In this document: positions 39,829 to 47,720 of the stretch, one piece after another
Layout: each line of letters starts with the position of its first letter
Position numbering within the stretch: the first letter of the stretch is position 1
From: Streptomyces sindenensis
GTDB lineage: Bacteria > Actinomycetota > Actinomycetes > Streptomycetales > Streptomycetaceae
DNA length: 51,970 bases
Reading direction: 5' to 3'
Assembly: GCF_014649035.1 (NCBI RefSeq)
Contig: NZ_BMSG01000043.1
Location: 1-51,970, forward strand
Notes under the pieces: generated by a model
Seen by the model: the letters and a program-made list of their open reading frames with translations, nothing else
What the model was told of the DNA's origin: nothing
Database searches by the model: none
Position numbers and translations under genes: made by a program

Positions 39829-40818
39829 ATGAAGTACACACAGCTCGGACGCACGGGACTCAAGGTCAGCCGGCTCGTCCTCGGGACGATGAACTTCGGC
39901 CCGCAGACGAACGAGTCGGACAGTCACGCGATCATGGACTCCGCGCTCGGCGCGGGCCTGAACTTCTTCGACACGGCCAACGTCTACGGCTGGGGCGAGA
40001 ACAAGGGGCGCACCGAGGAGATTCTCGGCACCTGGTTCGCCCAGGGCGGCGGCCGGCGCGACAAGGTGGTCCTGGCCACCAAGATGTACGGGAACATGGG
40101 CGCCGACGGTGAGGCCTGGCCGAACCACGACAAGCTCTCGGCCGTGAACATCCGGCGCGCGGTCGACGCCTCGCTCAAACGCCTCCAGACCGACCACATC
40201 GACCTCTACCAGTTCCACCACGTCGACCGGAACACGCCCTTCGACGAGATCTGGCAGGCGATCGACGTCCTGGTCCAGCAGGGCAAGATCCTCTACGCCG
40301 GCTCGTCCAACTTCTCCGGCTACAAGATCGCCCAGGCCAACGAGCAGGCCGCCCGGCGCGGTTCGCTCGGCCTGGTCAGCGAGCAGTGCATCTACAACCT
40401 GGTCGAGCGCCGCGCCGAAATGGAGGTCATCCCGGCCGCGCAGGAGTACGGCCTGGGGGTCATTCCCTGGTCCCCGCTGCACGGCGGCCTGCTGGGCGGG
40501 GTGATCAAGAAGACGGCCGAGGGCGGACGCCGCGCCTCGGGCCGCGCGGCCGACGCCCTGGCCGACCCCGCGACCCGCGCCCAGCTCCAGGCGTACGAGG
40601 ACCTCCTCGACAAGCACGGCCTGGAACCCGGCGAGGCGGCCCTGGCCTGGCTGCTGACCCGCCCCGGCATCACGGGCCCGATCGTCGGCCCGCGCACCGG
40701 CGAGCAGCTCGACAGCGCGCTGCGGGCACTTGAGCTGGAGCTCCCGGAGGCGGTCCTCACCGGCCTGGACGAGATCTTCCCGGGCCCGGGGCCGTCCCCG
40801 GAGGCGTTCGCCTGGTAG
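39829..40818 (+). CDS. Aldo/keto reductase
   Basis: 329-aa NADPH-dependent oxidoreductase of the AKR superfamily (YajO/Kvbeta-like group). Catalytic tetrad: Asp48 (FFDTANVYG), Tyr53, Lys85 (LATKMYG) and His130/131 (LYQFHHVDR). The NADP-binding end includes ITGPIVGPRTGEQLDSAL. A TIM barrel of normal length. ATG 39829 (MKYTQLGRTGLKVSRL) is the standard start. It follows marR by 168 bp, but its own promoter carries a MerR-type dyad. Confidence 0.95.
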   Translation: MKYTQLGRTGLKVSRLVLGTMNFGPQTNESDSHAIMDSALGAGLNFFDTANVYGWGENKGRTEEILGTWFAQGGGRRDKVVLATKMYGNMGADGEAWPNHDKLSAVNIRRAVDASLKRLQTDHIDLYQFHHVDRNTPFDEIWQAIDVLVQQGKILYAGSSNFSGYKIAQANEQAARRGSLGLVSEQCIYNLVERRAEMEVIPAAQEYGLGVIPWSPLHGGLLGGVIKKTAEGGRRASGRAADALADPATRAQLQAYEDLLDKHGLEPGEAALAWLLTRPGITGPIVGPRTGEQLDSALRALELELPEAVLTGLDEIFPGPGPSPEAFAW

Positions 40819-40841
40819 GAGCCGCGCCGGTGCCGCACGCG

Positions 40842-40876
40842 GGCCCGCTCCGGGGTGCTTCGGCCGGGGGCGGGCC
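40842..40876. terminator. Hairpin between convergent aldo/keto reductase and pip
   Basis: GGCCCGC (40842-40848) pairs with GCGGGCC (40870-40876), extended inward by CCGG/CCGG. It ends at the stop codon of pip, in a 58-bp convergent gap. Probable bidirectional terminator. Confidence 0.55.
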
Positions 40877-41854
40877 TCACTCCTTCCCTGCGAACCCGTC
40901 CAGCGCCGCCAGCACCGCTCGCCGGGTCTCCGTGCCGCCCATGTGGCCCGCGTTGTCGATGATCGTCAGCTTGGCGTCCGGCCAGGCCCGGTCCAGTTCC
41001 CAGGCGGTGATCAGGGGGCCCGCGAGGTCGAAGCGGCCGTGGATCAGGGCGGCCGGGATGCCGGTCAGGCGGTGGGCGCGGGCGAGGAGTTGGCCTTCCT
41101 CCAGCCAGGCTCCGTGGGCGAAGTAGTGGGAGCAGATCCGGACGAGCGCCTGCTGGTCGCGGTCCGGGCGGCCGCTGTACGGGGGCGGGCCCGAGGACGC
41201 CTCCATCGAGACGACCGCGTCCTCCCAGGCGCACCAGTCCGCCGTCGCCTTCTCGCGTACGGCCGCGTCCTCGCTCTCCATCCGGCGGGCGTACGCCGCG
41301 ACCAGGCCGGCCGGGTCGCTCGTCTCGGGGACGCCCGCGCGGAAGGCGGCCCAGGCCTCGGGGAAGAGCTGGCCCGCGCCCCGGTAGAGCCAGTCGATCT
41401 CGCTGCGGCGGGTCGTCGTCACCGCCTGGATCACCACCTCCGTGACCCGCTCCGGGTGCTCCTCGGCGTACGCCAGGATCAGCGTCGAGCCCCACGAGCC
41501 GCCGTACAGCAGCCACTTGTCGATGTCCAGGTGCTCCCGCAGGCGTTCCATGTCGGCGATCAGGTGGGCCGTCGTGTTGGAGGCCATATCCGTCGCCGGG
41601 TCGCTCGCGTGCGGCGTCGAGCGGCCGCAGCCCCGCTGGTCGAAGAGGACCACCCGGTAGCGGTCCGGGTCGAAGTACCGGCGGGAGCCGGGGGAGGAGC
41701 CGGACCCCGGGCCGCCGTGCACCACGAGGGCCGGCTTGCCGTCCGGGTTGCCGCACACCTCCCAGTACACGAGGTTGCCGTCCCCGACATCCAGCATGCC
41801 GCTCTCGTACGGCTCGATCGGCGGGTACCGCGTGTCGTCCCGTGGCCGGTCCAT
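40877..41854 (-). CDS. pip: Prolyl aminopeptidase (proline iminopeptidase)
   Basis: 325-aa S33 family serine peptidase that removes N-terminal proline from peptides in the cytoplasm. Visible are the HGGPGSGSS oxyanion motif (46-54), DQRGCGRSTPHA, nucleophile GGSWGST with Ser120, and late Asp (IHGRFDLAGP) and His (NAGHMGG). Length and order match the family. ATG 41854 has GAGGAGG upstream. It is divergent from the cupin/zinc-ribbon gene. Confidence 0.94.
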   Translation of the reverse strand: MDRPRDDTRYPPIEPYESGMLDVGDGNLVYWEVCGNPDGKPALVVHGGPGSGSSPGSRRYFDPDRYRVVLFDQRGCGRSTPHASDPATDMASNTTAHLIADMERLREHLDIDKWLLYGGSWGSTLILAYAEEHPERVTEVVIQAVTTTRRSEIDWLYRGAGQLFPEAWAAFRAGVPETSDPAGLVAAYARRMESEDAAVREKATADWCAWEDAVVSMEASSGPPPYSGRPDRDQQALVRICSHYFAHGAWLEEGQLLARAHRLTGIPAALIHGRFDLAGPLITAWELDRAWPDAKLTIIDNAGHMGGTETRRAVLAALDGFAGKE

Positions 41855-41914
41855 TGTCGCGTCCTCCTCGTGAGTCGGCCTGACAGGCTACGGCAGCGGC
41901 GTAGCCTGGGCGGC

Positions 41915-42400
41915 GTGAACGCTGCTCCCCGGGTCCTCGCCGTCATCGACGATCTGCTGTCCGCCGCCGCTCCCGGCGAGCGCGGCGCGCTCTGGCATCT
42001 GGCCGAGCCGGGGCGGGAGTTGGACGCCAACCTGGTGCGGCTGCCGTCCGGCGCCGAGGTCGGTGAGCATCAGGAGGACGTGCTCGATGTGCTGCTCGTG
42101 GTGCGGGAGGGGACGGGGCGCCTGAGGGCGGGCGGCCAGGTCCTGGACCTCGGGCCCGGCACCGTCCTCTGGCTGCCCCGGACGTCCCGGCGCGCCCTCG
42201 CGGCGGGGCCGGACGGGCTCACGTACCTCACCGTCCACCGCCGCCGCCCCGGCCTGGCGATCAAGCCGCCGAGCGGGGCGTACGAGGGCGGCGAGGGGCC
42301 CTGCATGCTGGACCGGGTCTGCCCGGAGTGCGGGAAGCTGTCGCAGGACCCCGCGCCGGTGTTCTGCAGCCGGTGCGGGGAGCGGTTCCCGGAGCGGTGA
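41915..42400 (+). CDS. Cupin-like protein with C-terminal zinc ribbon
   Basis: 161-aa protein. Residues 20-110 form a small cupin-like beta barrel (VREGTGRLRAGGQVLDLGPG; TVLWLPRTSRRAL). The C-terminus carries a zinc ribbon CPECGK...FCSRCGERF with two CxxC knuckles. No enzymatic metal triad is obvious, so a binding or sensory role is more likely than catalysis. GTG 41915 follows TAGCCT by 7 nt (41902-41907), fitting a leaderless mRNA. Confidence 0.82.
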   Translation: MNAAPRVLAVIDDLLSAAAPGERGALWHLAEPGRELDANLVRLPSGAEVGEHQEDVLDVLLVVREGTGRLRAGGQVLDLGPGTVLWLPRTSRRALAAGPDGLTYLTVHRRRPGLAIKPPSGAYEGGEGPCMLDRVCPECGKLSQDPAPVFCSRCGERFPER

Positions 42401-42427
42401 GACGGGGGCTCCGGCGCCACCGCGGCC

Positions 42428-44443
42428 TCAGTAGCCCTCGCACTCCGTCAGTTCCGGGCGTCCCGGCGGGTTCTTGTCGCCCACCAGGCCCGACAGGTTC
42501 TCCTTGTACATGTCCTCCCAGACCCGGCCGGCCAGGATCGTCCGCAGCGCCGAGCACACCTCGCCCTTCAGGATCGGCGACTTCGGCCGCATCGCCACGC
42601 CGTAGCCCTCCGCGCCCCGGATGTTCTCCAGCCGCCGCACCTTGCCCGGGTTGGCCTCGGCGTACCCGGCCAGAATGATGTCGTCCGAGGCCACCGCGTA
42701 CACGTCGGACTTCGGGTCCAGCAGCCTGTCCAGGCAGTCCTGATAGGTGTTGGGCTGCGACTTCGCCATGGTGAAGCCCTGTTCCGGCAGTGCCTTCTCG
42801 TACGTCGAATCCCGGGCCGTGCACACCTCGACGCCCAGGTCCCGCAGATCACTGGAGTCGTTGATCGTGTACTTGGCCGACTTCTCGCGGACCAGGAAGC
42901 CGCGGCTCGCCTCGTAGTACGGGCCCGCGAAGTCGACGCTGTAGCCGTCGGGGCCGGCCGTCTTGCGGTCGTCGGTGATGCTGTAGGAAGCGATGACCAG
43001 GTCCACCTGCTTCGTCTTCAGCGCGGTGGACCGGTAGTCCGTGGCGACCGTCGTGAAGGCGACCTCGCCCTTGCCGTACCCCATGCTCTCGGCGATCGCG
43101 TAGGCCAGGTCGATGTCGTAACCCCGGTACGTACGCGTCTTCCTGTCGAACTTGCTCAGCCCGGGCTGGTCGTCCTTGACGCCGATCTCCAGGGTGGGGT
43201 GCGTGTCCTTCCACCGCTCCTGGCTGCCGCTGCCGTCCGGGCCCTCGCCCTGGCCCCGCGCCGAGCCCGTACGGTCGTCGGTCCCGCCGTCGCCGCCGCC
43301 CCGCGTGACCAGCCAGCCCGCGCCGGCCAGCAGGGACACGCACACCACGGCCGCCACGATCTGCCACCTCCGGTGCCGCGCGCGCCGCCCGCTCGCCGCG
43401 GGGGAGGGCGGAACGGGTTCCGGAGACCGAACGGGCGCGCGCGGCCCGGGCGTCGGGGGCGTAGGGGGTGTCGGGGGCGTCGAGGGGTTCGGGGTGGAGA
43501 CCGCTGTGGGCGGGTGCGTCGCCGCTGCCGCGCCCGCGTTCGGCGCGGCGGGGTCGTCGAGCACCTCGCGGAGCATCGCCTCCGCTGTGGCCGCGTCCAG
43601 CCGCTGGCGGGGATCGGTCACCAACAGCCCCTGGACGACCGGGGCGAGGGGACCGGCGTACCGGAGAGCGGGGTCGGGGGTCTGCCGGATGCTCTCCTGG
43701 ACCTCCCACACCTCGTGCCCGGCGAACGGCACACGGCCCTCGACCGCCTCGTACAGCGTGACGCCGAGCGCCCACAGGTCGGAGGCGGGGGTGGGGCCCG
43801 GGGAGGCGGGGGCGAAGAGCTCGGGGGCCAGGTAGGAGGGGGTGCCGATGACGCTGCCGGTCCGGGTCACCCGGTCCGCGCCCTCGAAGGTGGCGATGCC
43901 GAAGTCGACCAGGATCGCGAGGCCGTCGTCCCGGACGAGGACGTTGCCGGGCTTCACGTCGCGGTGGACGACCGATGCCGCGTGGACCGCCCGCAGGCCC
44001 TGAAGGACCTGGAGGGCGATGTTCGCGGCGCGGGGCACGGAGAGGACCCCGTCGCGGCTCAACAGGTCGCCGAGGGACCGTGCTTCGAGCAGTTTCATCA
44101 CGATCCAGACCTGGTGGTCGGACTCGACCTGGTCGTGGACCGTCACCACGTTCTGATGCTCGATCTTGGCGATGGCCTCCGCCTCGCGCCGGGCGCGCTG
44201 CATCGCCGTCGCCTGCGTGCCCCCGGCCATGGCGGCCCGGTCGAGGAGGCCCTTCACGGCGACGAACCGGTTCAGCCGTCGGTCGTGGGCCTTCCAGACC
44301 TCGCCCATCCCGCCGCTGCCGATCCGTTCCAGCAGCTCGTAGCGGCCGTCGATCACGGTCCGGGGGGCGTCGCCCGCCCGGCGGTCGGCGAAGCGCCCGT
44401 CCCGCCCGTCGTCCGCTCTGCCGGTCCGGTCTTCGCTGTGCAT
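42428..44443 (-). CDS. Serine/threonine protein kinase with extracellular amino-acid-type solute-binding domain
   Basis: 671-aa receptor-like kinase. The cytoplasmic kinase domain at residues 35-295 has Gly loop GSGGMGEV (42-49), VAVK Lys64, HRDVKPGN (160-167), DFG (180-182) and TPSYLAPE. A Pro/Thr-rich linker (300-352) and a single membrane helix (360-378) follow. Residues 410-671 are a family 3 (SBP_bac_3) solute-binding domain: LEIGVKDDQPGLS, YRGYDIDLAYAIAESMGYG, VDLVIASYSITDDRK. Such domains bind glutamate or other amino acids, so the protein may sense an extracellular ligand. Cys residues in the domain may form a disulfide. ATG 44443 has AGGGGG upstream. No transporter genes are adjacent. 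Confidence 0.94.
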   Translation of the reverse strand: MHSEDRTGRADDGRDGRFADRRAGDAPRTVIDGRYELLERIGSGGMGEVWKAHDRRLNRFVAVKGLLDRAAMAGGTQATAMQRARREAEAIAKIEHQNVVTVHDQVESDHQVWIVMKLLEARSLGDLLSRDGVLSVPRAANIALQVLQGLRAVHAASVVHRDVKPGNVLVRDDGLAILVDFGIATFEGADRVTRTGSVIGTPSYLAPELFAPASPGPTPASDLWALGVTLYEAVEGRVPFAGHEVWEVQESIRQTPDPALRYAGPLAPVVQGLLVTDPRQRLDAATAEAMLREVLDDPAAPNAGAAAATHPPTAVSTPNPSTPPTPPTPPTPGPRAPVRSPEPVPPSPAASGRRARHRRWQIVAAVVCVSLLAGAGWLVTRGGGDGGTDDRTGSARGQGEGPDGSGSQERWKDTHPTLEIGVKDDQPGLSKFDRKTRTYRGYDIDLAYAIAESMGYGKGEVAFTTVATDYRSTALKTKQVDLVIASYSITDDRKTAGPDGYSVDFAGPYYEASRGFLVREKSAKYTINDSSDLRDLGVEVCTARDSTYEKALPEQGFTMAKSQPNTYQDCLDRLLDPKSDVYAVASDDIILAGYAEANPGKVRRLENIRGAEGYGVAMRPKSPILKGEVCSALRTILAGRVWEDMYKENLSGLVGDKNPPGRPELTECEGY

Positions 44444-44488
44444 ACAACCCCCTGTGCACTACATGGACCAGCTCAGACTAGACACCTT

Positions 44489-45292
44489 CTAGCCCGCCGC
44501 GCCGCCGTTGCTCTTCAGCAACTGACCGTTGATCCACTGACCTTCGGGGGAGCAGAGGAAGTCCACCAGATGGGCGGTGTCCCGCGGGGTGCCGAGACGG
44601 CCGAGCGGGGTTCCCCGGACCAGGGACTCGCGCAGGTCGTCGGACATCCATCCGGTGTCGACCGGGCCGGGGTTGACGACGTTCGCCGTCACCCCGAGGT
44701 GGGCCAGCTCGTGGGCGGCGGCGAGCGTGATGCGGTCCAGGGCCCCCTTGCTCGCACCGTAGGGGAGGTTGCCCACGGTGTGGTCGCTGGTGAGCGCGAC
44801 GATCCGGCCGGTGGCGGTGCCCGGTGCGCCGCGGAAGCGCAGACCGTACTCCCGGATCAGCAGCCAACTGGCCCGGGAGTTCACCGCGAAGTGCCGGTCG
44901 AACGCCTCCACGGTGGTGTCCAGCAGCCCCGAGTCCACCGACTCCGCGTGCGAGAGGACGAGCGCGGTCACCGGTCCGCCGAGGCGCTGCTCGGCCTCGT
45001 CGAAGATGCGGGCCGGCGCGTCGGGGCCGGTGAGGTCCGCCTCGATCGCCGCCGTACGGGCTCCGGCCTCCGCCAGCTCCTTCGCGATGGCCTCGGCGGC
45101 CCCGGCCTCGGCACCCCACTCCATCCGGCGGTCGTACGGCGTCCAGTAGGTGAAGGCGACGTCCCAGCCGGAGGCCGCCATGCGCCGCGCGATGCCCGCG
45201 CCGATGCCGATGCTGCGGCCGACGCCGGTGATCAGGGCGATGGGGCGGGACGGGGAGGACGCGGAGGGGGAGGGCTGCGCGGTGGTCGTCAC
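44489..45292 (-). CDS. SDR family oxidoreductase
   Basis: 267-aa short-chain dehydrogenase. The cofactor motif ITGVGRSIGIGAGIA lies at 21-35. The catalytic Tyr178 and Lys182 are in PYGASKGAL, with Ser169 in VALTSDH. In place of the usual NAG motif stands LSHAES. The C-terminal segment INGQLLKSNGG is normal. GTG 45292 has AAGGA 8 nt upstream; the frame is open further to 45418 but crosses the regulatory dyads. Divergent from a second SDR. Confidence 0.92.
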   Translation of the reverse strand: MTTTAQPSPSASSPSRPIALITGVGRSIGIGAGIARRMAASGWDVAFTYWTPYDRRMEWGAEAGAAEAIAKELAEAGARTAAIEADLTGPDAPARIFDEAEQRLGGPVTALVLSHAESVDSGLLDTTVEAFDRHFAVNSRASWLLIREYGLRFRGAPGTATGRIVALTSDHTVGNLPYGASKGALDRITLAAAHELAHLGVTANVVNPGPVDTGWMSDDLRESLVRGTPLGRLGTPRDTAHLVDFLCSPEGQWINGQLLKSNGGAAG

Positions 45293-45352
45293 GCGGTGAT
45301 CCTTCGTGACCCGCAGGCGTACGTCAATGACGTTTCCGGTCACGCGGTGACC
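45288..45352. promoter_or_regulatory. Cluster of dyads in the divergent SDR promoter region
   Basis: GTCACGCGGTGA (45288-45299) and GGTCACGCGGTGACC (45338-45352) are two copies of one inverted repeat, GTCAC-GCG-GTGA(C). Between them lies ACGTCAATGACGT (45321-45333), a perfect 6-bp-arm palindrome. The first copy overlaps the start codon of the left SDR gene. Binding protein unknown; the nearby LysR is a candidate. Confidence 0.6.
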
Positions 45353-45483
45353 TGTGCTGACCTGCGGCGACCCATCTTCCTGGTGGGGTGACGCGATCTT
45401 TCTGTTTCCCCTCGGCACGCCCCGCTCCTAGCGTGGACAACGGAACCGCAACGAATGGTGCGTATCGGAGAAAGGGAGCCATG

Positions 45484-46245
45484 ATGAGTGAGCAGCAGCA
45501 GTCGCTGAAGGGGAAGACCGCCGTCGTCGCCGGAGGCGCGAAGAACCTCGGGGGCCTGATCAGCCGCTCGCTCGGCGAGGCCGGAGCGAACGTCGTCGTC
45601 CACTACCACGGCGAGAACACCGCGGCCGATGCCGAGAAGACGGCGGAGGCCGTACGGGGCGCGGGCTCCCAGGCCGTCGTCGTCCGGGAGGACCTGACCC
45701 GCGTGGAGGGCGTGCGGAGCCTCTTCGACCAGGCGCTCGACGCCTTCGGCGGGGTGGACGTGGCGGTGAACACCACGGGCATGGTGCTGCGGAAGCCGAT
45801 CGCCGAGACGACCGAGGAGGAGTACGACCGCATGTTCGCGATCAACTCCAAGGCGGCGTACTTCTTCCTCCAGGAGGCCGGTGCGCGCCTCAACGACGGC
45901 GGTCGCGTCGTCAGCCTGGTGACGTCCCTGCTCGCCGCGTTCACGGACGGGTACTCCACCTACGCGGGCGCCAAGGCCCCGCTGGAGCACTTCACCCGGG
46001 CGGCGGCCAAGGAGTTCGCGCCGCGCGGCATCGCGGTGAACAATGTGGCCCCGGGGCCGATGGACACGCCGTTCTTCTACCCGCAGGAGACCCCGGAGCG
46101 CGTGGAGTTCCACAAGTCCCAGGCGATGGGCGGCCGGCTGACGGAGATCGAGGACATCGCGCCGCTGGTCACGTTCCTCGTCACCCAGGGCGGCTGGATC
46201 ACCGGTCAGACGATCTTCGCCAACGGTGGTTACACGGTCCGCTGA
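45484..46245 (+). CDS. SDR family oxidoreductase (3-oxoacyl-ACP reductase-like)
   Basis: 253-aa short-chain dehydrogenase. The cofactor region is AVVAGGAKNLGGLISRSL, an unusual GGAKNLGG rather than TGxxxGIG. Catalytic Tyr160 and Lys164 sit in YAGAKAPLEH, Ser in SLVTS. NNVAPGPMDTPFF matches the usual PG motif. ATG 45484 is chosen because GGAG lies 7 nt upstream; ATG 45481 adds one residue. A LysR gene follows after 34 bp, so they may be cotranscribed. Confidence 0.92.
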   Translation: MSEQQQSLKGKTAVVAGGAKNLGGLISRSLGEAGANVVVHYHGENTAADAEKTAEAVRGAGSQAVVVREDLTRVEGVRSLFDQALDAFGGVDVAVNTTGMVLRKPIAETTEEEYDRMFAINSKAAYFFLQEAGARLNDGGRVVSLVTSLLAAFTDGYSTYAGAKAPLEHFTRAAAKEFAPRGIAVNNVAPGPMDTPFFYPQETPERVEFHKSQAMGGRLTEIEDIAPLVTFLVTQGGWITGQTIFANGGYTVR

Positions 46246-46279
46246 CCCTTTTCGGGAGTACGGGAGTACGGGAGGCCGC

Positions 46280-47185
46280 GTGAGCCTGGACCTGCGCAAG
46301 CTGGAGCATCTCGTCGCCGTCGCCGAGGAGGGCGGGTTCACCCGGGCGGCCGAACGGCTGCACCTGAGCCAGCAGGCGCTGAGCACCTCGATCCGCACCC
46401 TGGAGCGGCACGTGGGCGTCCGGCTCCTGGACCGGGGCCACCAGCACGTGACCCCGACCCCGGCCGGGCAGGCCCTCATCGACGACGCCCGGGCGCTCAG
46501 CTCCCAGGCGCTCGCCGCCCTGGACCGGGCCCGCCGCATCGGGCGGGGCCGGGCCGGGCACCTGCGGATCGGCCACACCCCGGCGGTCACGGCGGAGGAG
46601 GTCGTCGAGCTGCTGACCCGGGCGGGCACGGAGGAGCAGGGCATACAGGCCCACGTCCGGCAGCTCTTCCCCGACGAACTGCGCGAACAACTCCTCACGG
46701 GTGCCTGCGATCTGGGCCTGAGCCGTGCCATGCCCGCCGACACCGGGCTGACCCGGGCCCGGATCGCCGAACACCGCCTGCGGGTCGCCGTCCCCGCCGG
46801 GGACCCGCTCGCCGCCCGCCCCGCCGTGGCCCTGGCCGACCTGCGCGGCCGGCCGCTCACGGTGTGGGGCGAGGTGGGCTCGTCCGCGTACACGGACCTC
46901 CTGATCGGCCTGTGCCGTCGGGCGGGCGTCGAACCGGACGTCCGGCGCAACCCGGTCCAGGGCACGCCGCCCGTCACCGCCGTCACCGCGACCGGCCGCA
47001 TCGCCTTCGTCACGACGCCCCCGGGCCCGGCGGCGGGCGGCGCGGCGTACGTCGTCGACCTGGACCCGCCCGTCCATGTCCCGGTCCACGCGCTGTGGCC
47101 CGCGTACACGACGTGCCCGGGGCGGGACGTCTTCCTGAGCCGGACCGCTGAGGGGCGCAAGGAGAGGGACGACGTGCGGGGGTGA
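46280..47185 (+). CDS. LysR family transcriptional regulator
   Basis: 301-aa LysR regulator. The N-terminal helix-turn-helix is LEHLVAVAEEGGFTRAAERL with HLSQQALSTSIRTLERHVG (residues 7-50). An effector-binding domain follows, with LRIGHTPAVTAEEVVELL and DLGLSRAMPAD. GTG 46280 has GGGAGG 4 nt upstream. It lies downstream of one SDR gene and upstream of an NTF2-like gene, the likely local regulon. Confidence 0.94.
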   Translation: MSLDLRKLEHLVAVAEEGGFTRAAERLHLSQQALSTSIRTLERHVGVRLLDRGHQHVTPTPAGQALIDDARALSSQALAALDRARRIGRGRAGHLRIGHTPAVTAEEVVELLTRAGTEEQGIQAHVRQLFPDELREQLLTGACDLGLSRAMPADTGLTRARIAEHRLRVAVPAGDPLAARPAVALADLRGRPLTVWGEVGSSAYTDLLIGLCRRAGVEPDVRRNPVQGTPPVTAVTATGRIAFVTTPPGPAAGGAAYVVDLDPPVHVPVHALWPAYTTCPGRDVFLSRTAEGRKERDDVRG

Positions 47186-47253
47186 ACCCGCCGACGGAGA
47201 CTCGGGGGGAATCCCCGGGACGTCCGCTCCCGGGCGTACCGAGGAGGAACACG

Positions 47254-47583
47254 ATGACCCCGTCGATCAGCGACCCGGTCGTGGAGAAGTTCATCGCCGC
47301 GGTGAACGCGGGCGACAAGGACGCCTTCTTCGCCGACGTCCTCACCGAGGACGCCACCATGTCCGACGACGGCAGCGAACGGGACCTGGCCGCCTGGACG
47401 GAGAAGGAGATCTTCTCGCCGCAGGCCAACGGGCGTATGAAAGTCGTGGACGCCTCCGACGACGGCCGTGTCCTCGTCGTCGACTACACGAACGACACCT
47501 GGGGCACGATGCGGACCCGCTGGGTCTTCACGGTCACCGGCGACCGCGTCAGCCGCTTCGAGACGGGCCAGGCGCCGTCCTGA
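47254..47583 (+). CDS. NTF2-like (SnoaL-type fold) protein
   Basis: 109-aa protein with an NTF2/SnoaL cone fold: SDPVVEKFIAAVNAGDKDAFFADVL near the start, EDATMSDDGSERDLAAW, then VDYTNDTWGTMRTRWVFTV strands. Such proteins act as small isomerases, hydrolases or binding proteins; no decisive catalytic residue is visible. ATG 47254 has GAGGAGG 7 nt upstream. It may belong with the SDR genes. Confidence 0.88.
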   Translation: MTPSISDPVVEKFIAAVNAGDKDAFFADVLTEDATMSDDGSERDLAAWTEKEIFSPQANGRMKVVDASDDGRVLVVDYTNDTWGTMRTRWVFTVTGDRVSRFETGQAPS

Positions 47584-47599
47584 GCCCCACCGGGGGCTC
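47582..47599 (+). terminator. Hairpin terminator after NTF2-like gene
   Basis: GAGCCCC-ACCG-GGGGCTC, a perfect 7-bp stem beginning within the stop codon. A second GC-rich hairpin CCCGGGCCCGG...CCCCGGGG follows. No U-tract. Confidence 0.6.
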
Positions 47600-47720
47600 C
47601 CGGGCCCGGTCCTGCCCCCCGGGGCCGTCAGCCGGGCAACAGGATTCCGCACACCCTGCCCACCCGGTAGCCCGGCCCCGGAGGACGTTCTGCCGGTGTG
47701 CGGGCGGGAGGGCGCGGAGG

